6,023 bases of DNA from a bacterium (GTDB lineage: Bacteria > Patescibacteriota > Minisyncoccia > UBA6257 > 2-01-FULL-56-20), in contig JAKABL010000038.1 of NCBI GenBank assembly GCA_021801885.1, positions 1 through 6,023 on the forward strand, in the 5' to 3' direction. Within the stretch, counting starts at the first letter, position 1. Each line of letters begins with the position of its first letter. The notes below the pieces were generated by a model. That model saw nothing but the letters and a program-made list of their open reading frames with translations. It searched no databases and was not told where the DNA came from. Positions 5,369-6,023 of the stretch are shown piece after piece. The translations under genes were made by a program, and so were the position numbers.

Positions 5369-5400
5369 AAAAAAAAGACGCAGGAATGACTTCCTGCGTC
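5369..5400 (-). terminator. Intrinsic terminator of the P-loop kinase gene
   Basis: On the minus strand a perfect 10-bp stem (GACGCAGGAA with its complement, loop of four bases, 5400-5377) runs into eight T residues (5376-5369). It lies ten bases after the TAG stop of the kinase gene. On the plus strand there is no T tail, so it is read as one-directional. Confidence 0.92.
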
Positions 5401-5410
5401 GCATGAGAAC

Positions 5411-5965
5411 CTACCATGGCCGGGTGAAACGCGTCCGCACCTGCAAGAACAATGCATCCCGCGTACCGTTGTTTTCAAATACGGCGGATGCCTCTTTGAG
5501 AATGGTGCCAAGGGAACCTTCCCGAGGATCGCCGTCCATGCGCGCAAACGCTTCGCGCGAAAGGCCATTGCCGTTCTTGCGGGGATCCCGGAGGGCACGG
5601 GCATATCGTACATCAAAATCGGCCTGCACGCCGACAAGGGTCGAATCATATTCGGAAAGAAGACGCAGGTCCTCGGGGAAACGTGCTCCGCACACTATCA
5701 CGCATTGCCGATCCATATATTGTTCGGCAACGAGCTCGGAAAGCATCTCGGCGAACACGCGCTGTCCATAGCGACGCTTCAATGTATCCGCGACACATTT
5801 CATATTTTCCCGCGTGGGCTCGTCTCCTCGCATCACCAGTATCTTCTCGAAGAGCGTGGAAAAGCTGATGATGGGCGCCGAGGGGTCACCCGTCGCCCTT
5901 CGCACCATAAGGGCTACCGTATTTTTGCCGGCGCACAACCGACCGGCGATCATGATCACGCGCAT
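5411..5965 (-). CDS. P-loop kinase, dNMP kinase/dephospho-CoA kinase-like
   Basis: The protein has 184 residues from the ATG at 5965. The Walker A loop is at the N-terminus (MRVIMIAGRLCAGKNTVA), with Asn where many kinases have Ser or Thr. A second strand, CVIVCGARFPEDL, at about 88-100 resembles the Asp/Gly-Arg-x-Pro-Glu region of small-molecule P-loop kinases. After LVGVQADFDVRYARALRDPR come an Arg-rich lid-like region and a helical part (DPREGSLGTILKEASAVFENNGT). This pattern fits the deoxynucleoside monophosphate kinase and dephospho-CoA kinase group; the true substrate cannot be named. The start is set by AAAGGAGG eight bases upstream; the ATG at 6007 is rejected because it would sit between the promoter boxes. 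The gene is monocistronic, with its own promoter and terminator. Confidence 0.78.
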   Translation of the reverse strand: MRVIMIAGRLCAGKNTVALMVRRATGDPSAPIISFSTLFEKILVMRGDEPTRENMKCVADTLKRRYGQRVFAEMLSELVAEQYMDRQCVIVCGARFPEDLRLLSEYDSTLVGVQADFDVRYARALRDPRKNGNGLSREAFARMDGDPREGSLGTILKEASAVFENNGTRDALFLQVRTRFTRPW

Positions 5966-5973
5966 ACAAAATG

Positions 5974-5981
5974 CCTCCTTT
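5974..5981 (-). promoter_or_regulatory. Strong Shine-Dalgarno site of the P-loop kinase
   Basis: On the minus strand AAAGGAGG lies eight bases before the ATG at 5965. It decides that start over the upstream ATG at 6007. Confidence 0.88.
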
Positions 5982-5989
5982 CTGACGTT

Positions 5990-6018
5990 AAGATAATGAA
6001 AAAACAAATAAATGTCAA
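5990..6018 (-). promoter_or_regulatory. Sigma-70-type promoter of the P-loop kinase
   Basis: On the minus strand a perfect TTGACA (6018-6013) is followed after 17 bases by TATCTT (5995-5990, four of six consensus bases). The spacer is T-rich. Transcription would start near 5983, giving a leader of about 18 bases that holds the Shine-Dalgarno site. Confidence 0.75.
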
Positions 6019-6023
6019 TATCG

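Overview
The window reads as chromosomal DNA of a Candidate Phyla Radiation (Patescibacteria) bacterium, most likely a Parcubacteria-type lineage. This rests on the pattern of the genes, not on a search. Housekeeping proteins are stripped down: release factor 1 lacks its N-terminal domain and aspartyl-tRNA synthetase lacks the bacterial GAD insertion. The nucleoside diphosphate kinase carries an extra segment before its catalytic His. Intergenic spaces are short and GC-rich genes are separated by short AT-rich start regions. Several genes start with no ribosome binding site, right behind a -10-like box. The translations fit the standard bacterial code. Stops seen are TAA, TAG and one TGA, so UGA does not appear to be recoded.

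Layout. Bases 1-1195 (+): two overlapping genes for unrecognised one-pass membrane proteins, coupled by an 11-base overlap and a strong Shine-Dalgarno site. Bases 1196-1475: no gene, but a dense train of seven short hairpins (1199-1348) followed by a strong intrinsic terminator (1379-1413); this is the most unusual part of the window and a candidate structured RNA. Bases 1476-2207 (+): a short prfA (RF1). A hairpin at 2220-2250 separates it from a convergent minus-strand block read as aspS (4777-3359), ndk (3334-2840), then an MTH1-like NUDIX hydrolase (2740-2276). Only 25 bases separate aspS from a divergent MgtC/SapB-family membrane protein (4803-5300). A minus-strand P-loop kinase (5965-5411) closes the window; it has a textbook promoter, Shine-Dalgarno site and terminator.

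How the genes fit together. The recognisable genes serve translation (prfA, aspS) and nucleotide homeostasis (ndk makes NTPs and dNTPs, the MTH1-like enzyme removes oxidised purine triphosphates, and the P-loop protein is probably a small-molecule kinase). No mobile element, tRNA, rRNA or CRISPR array was seen.
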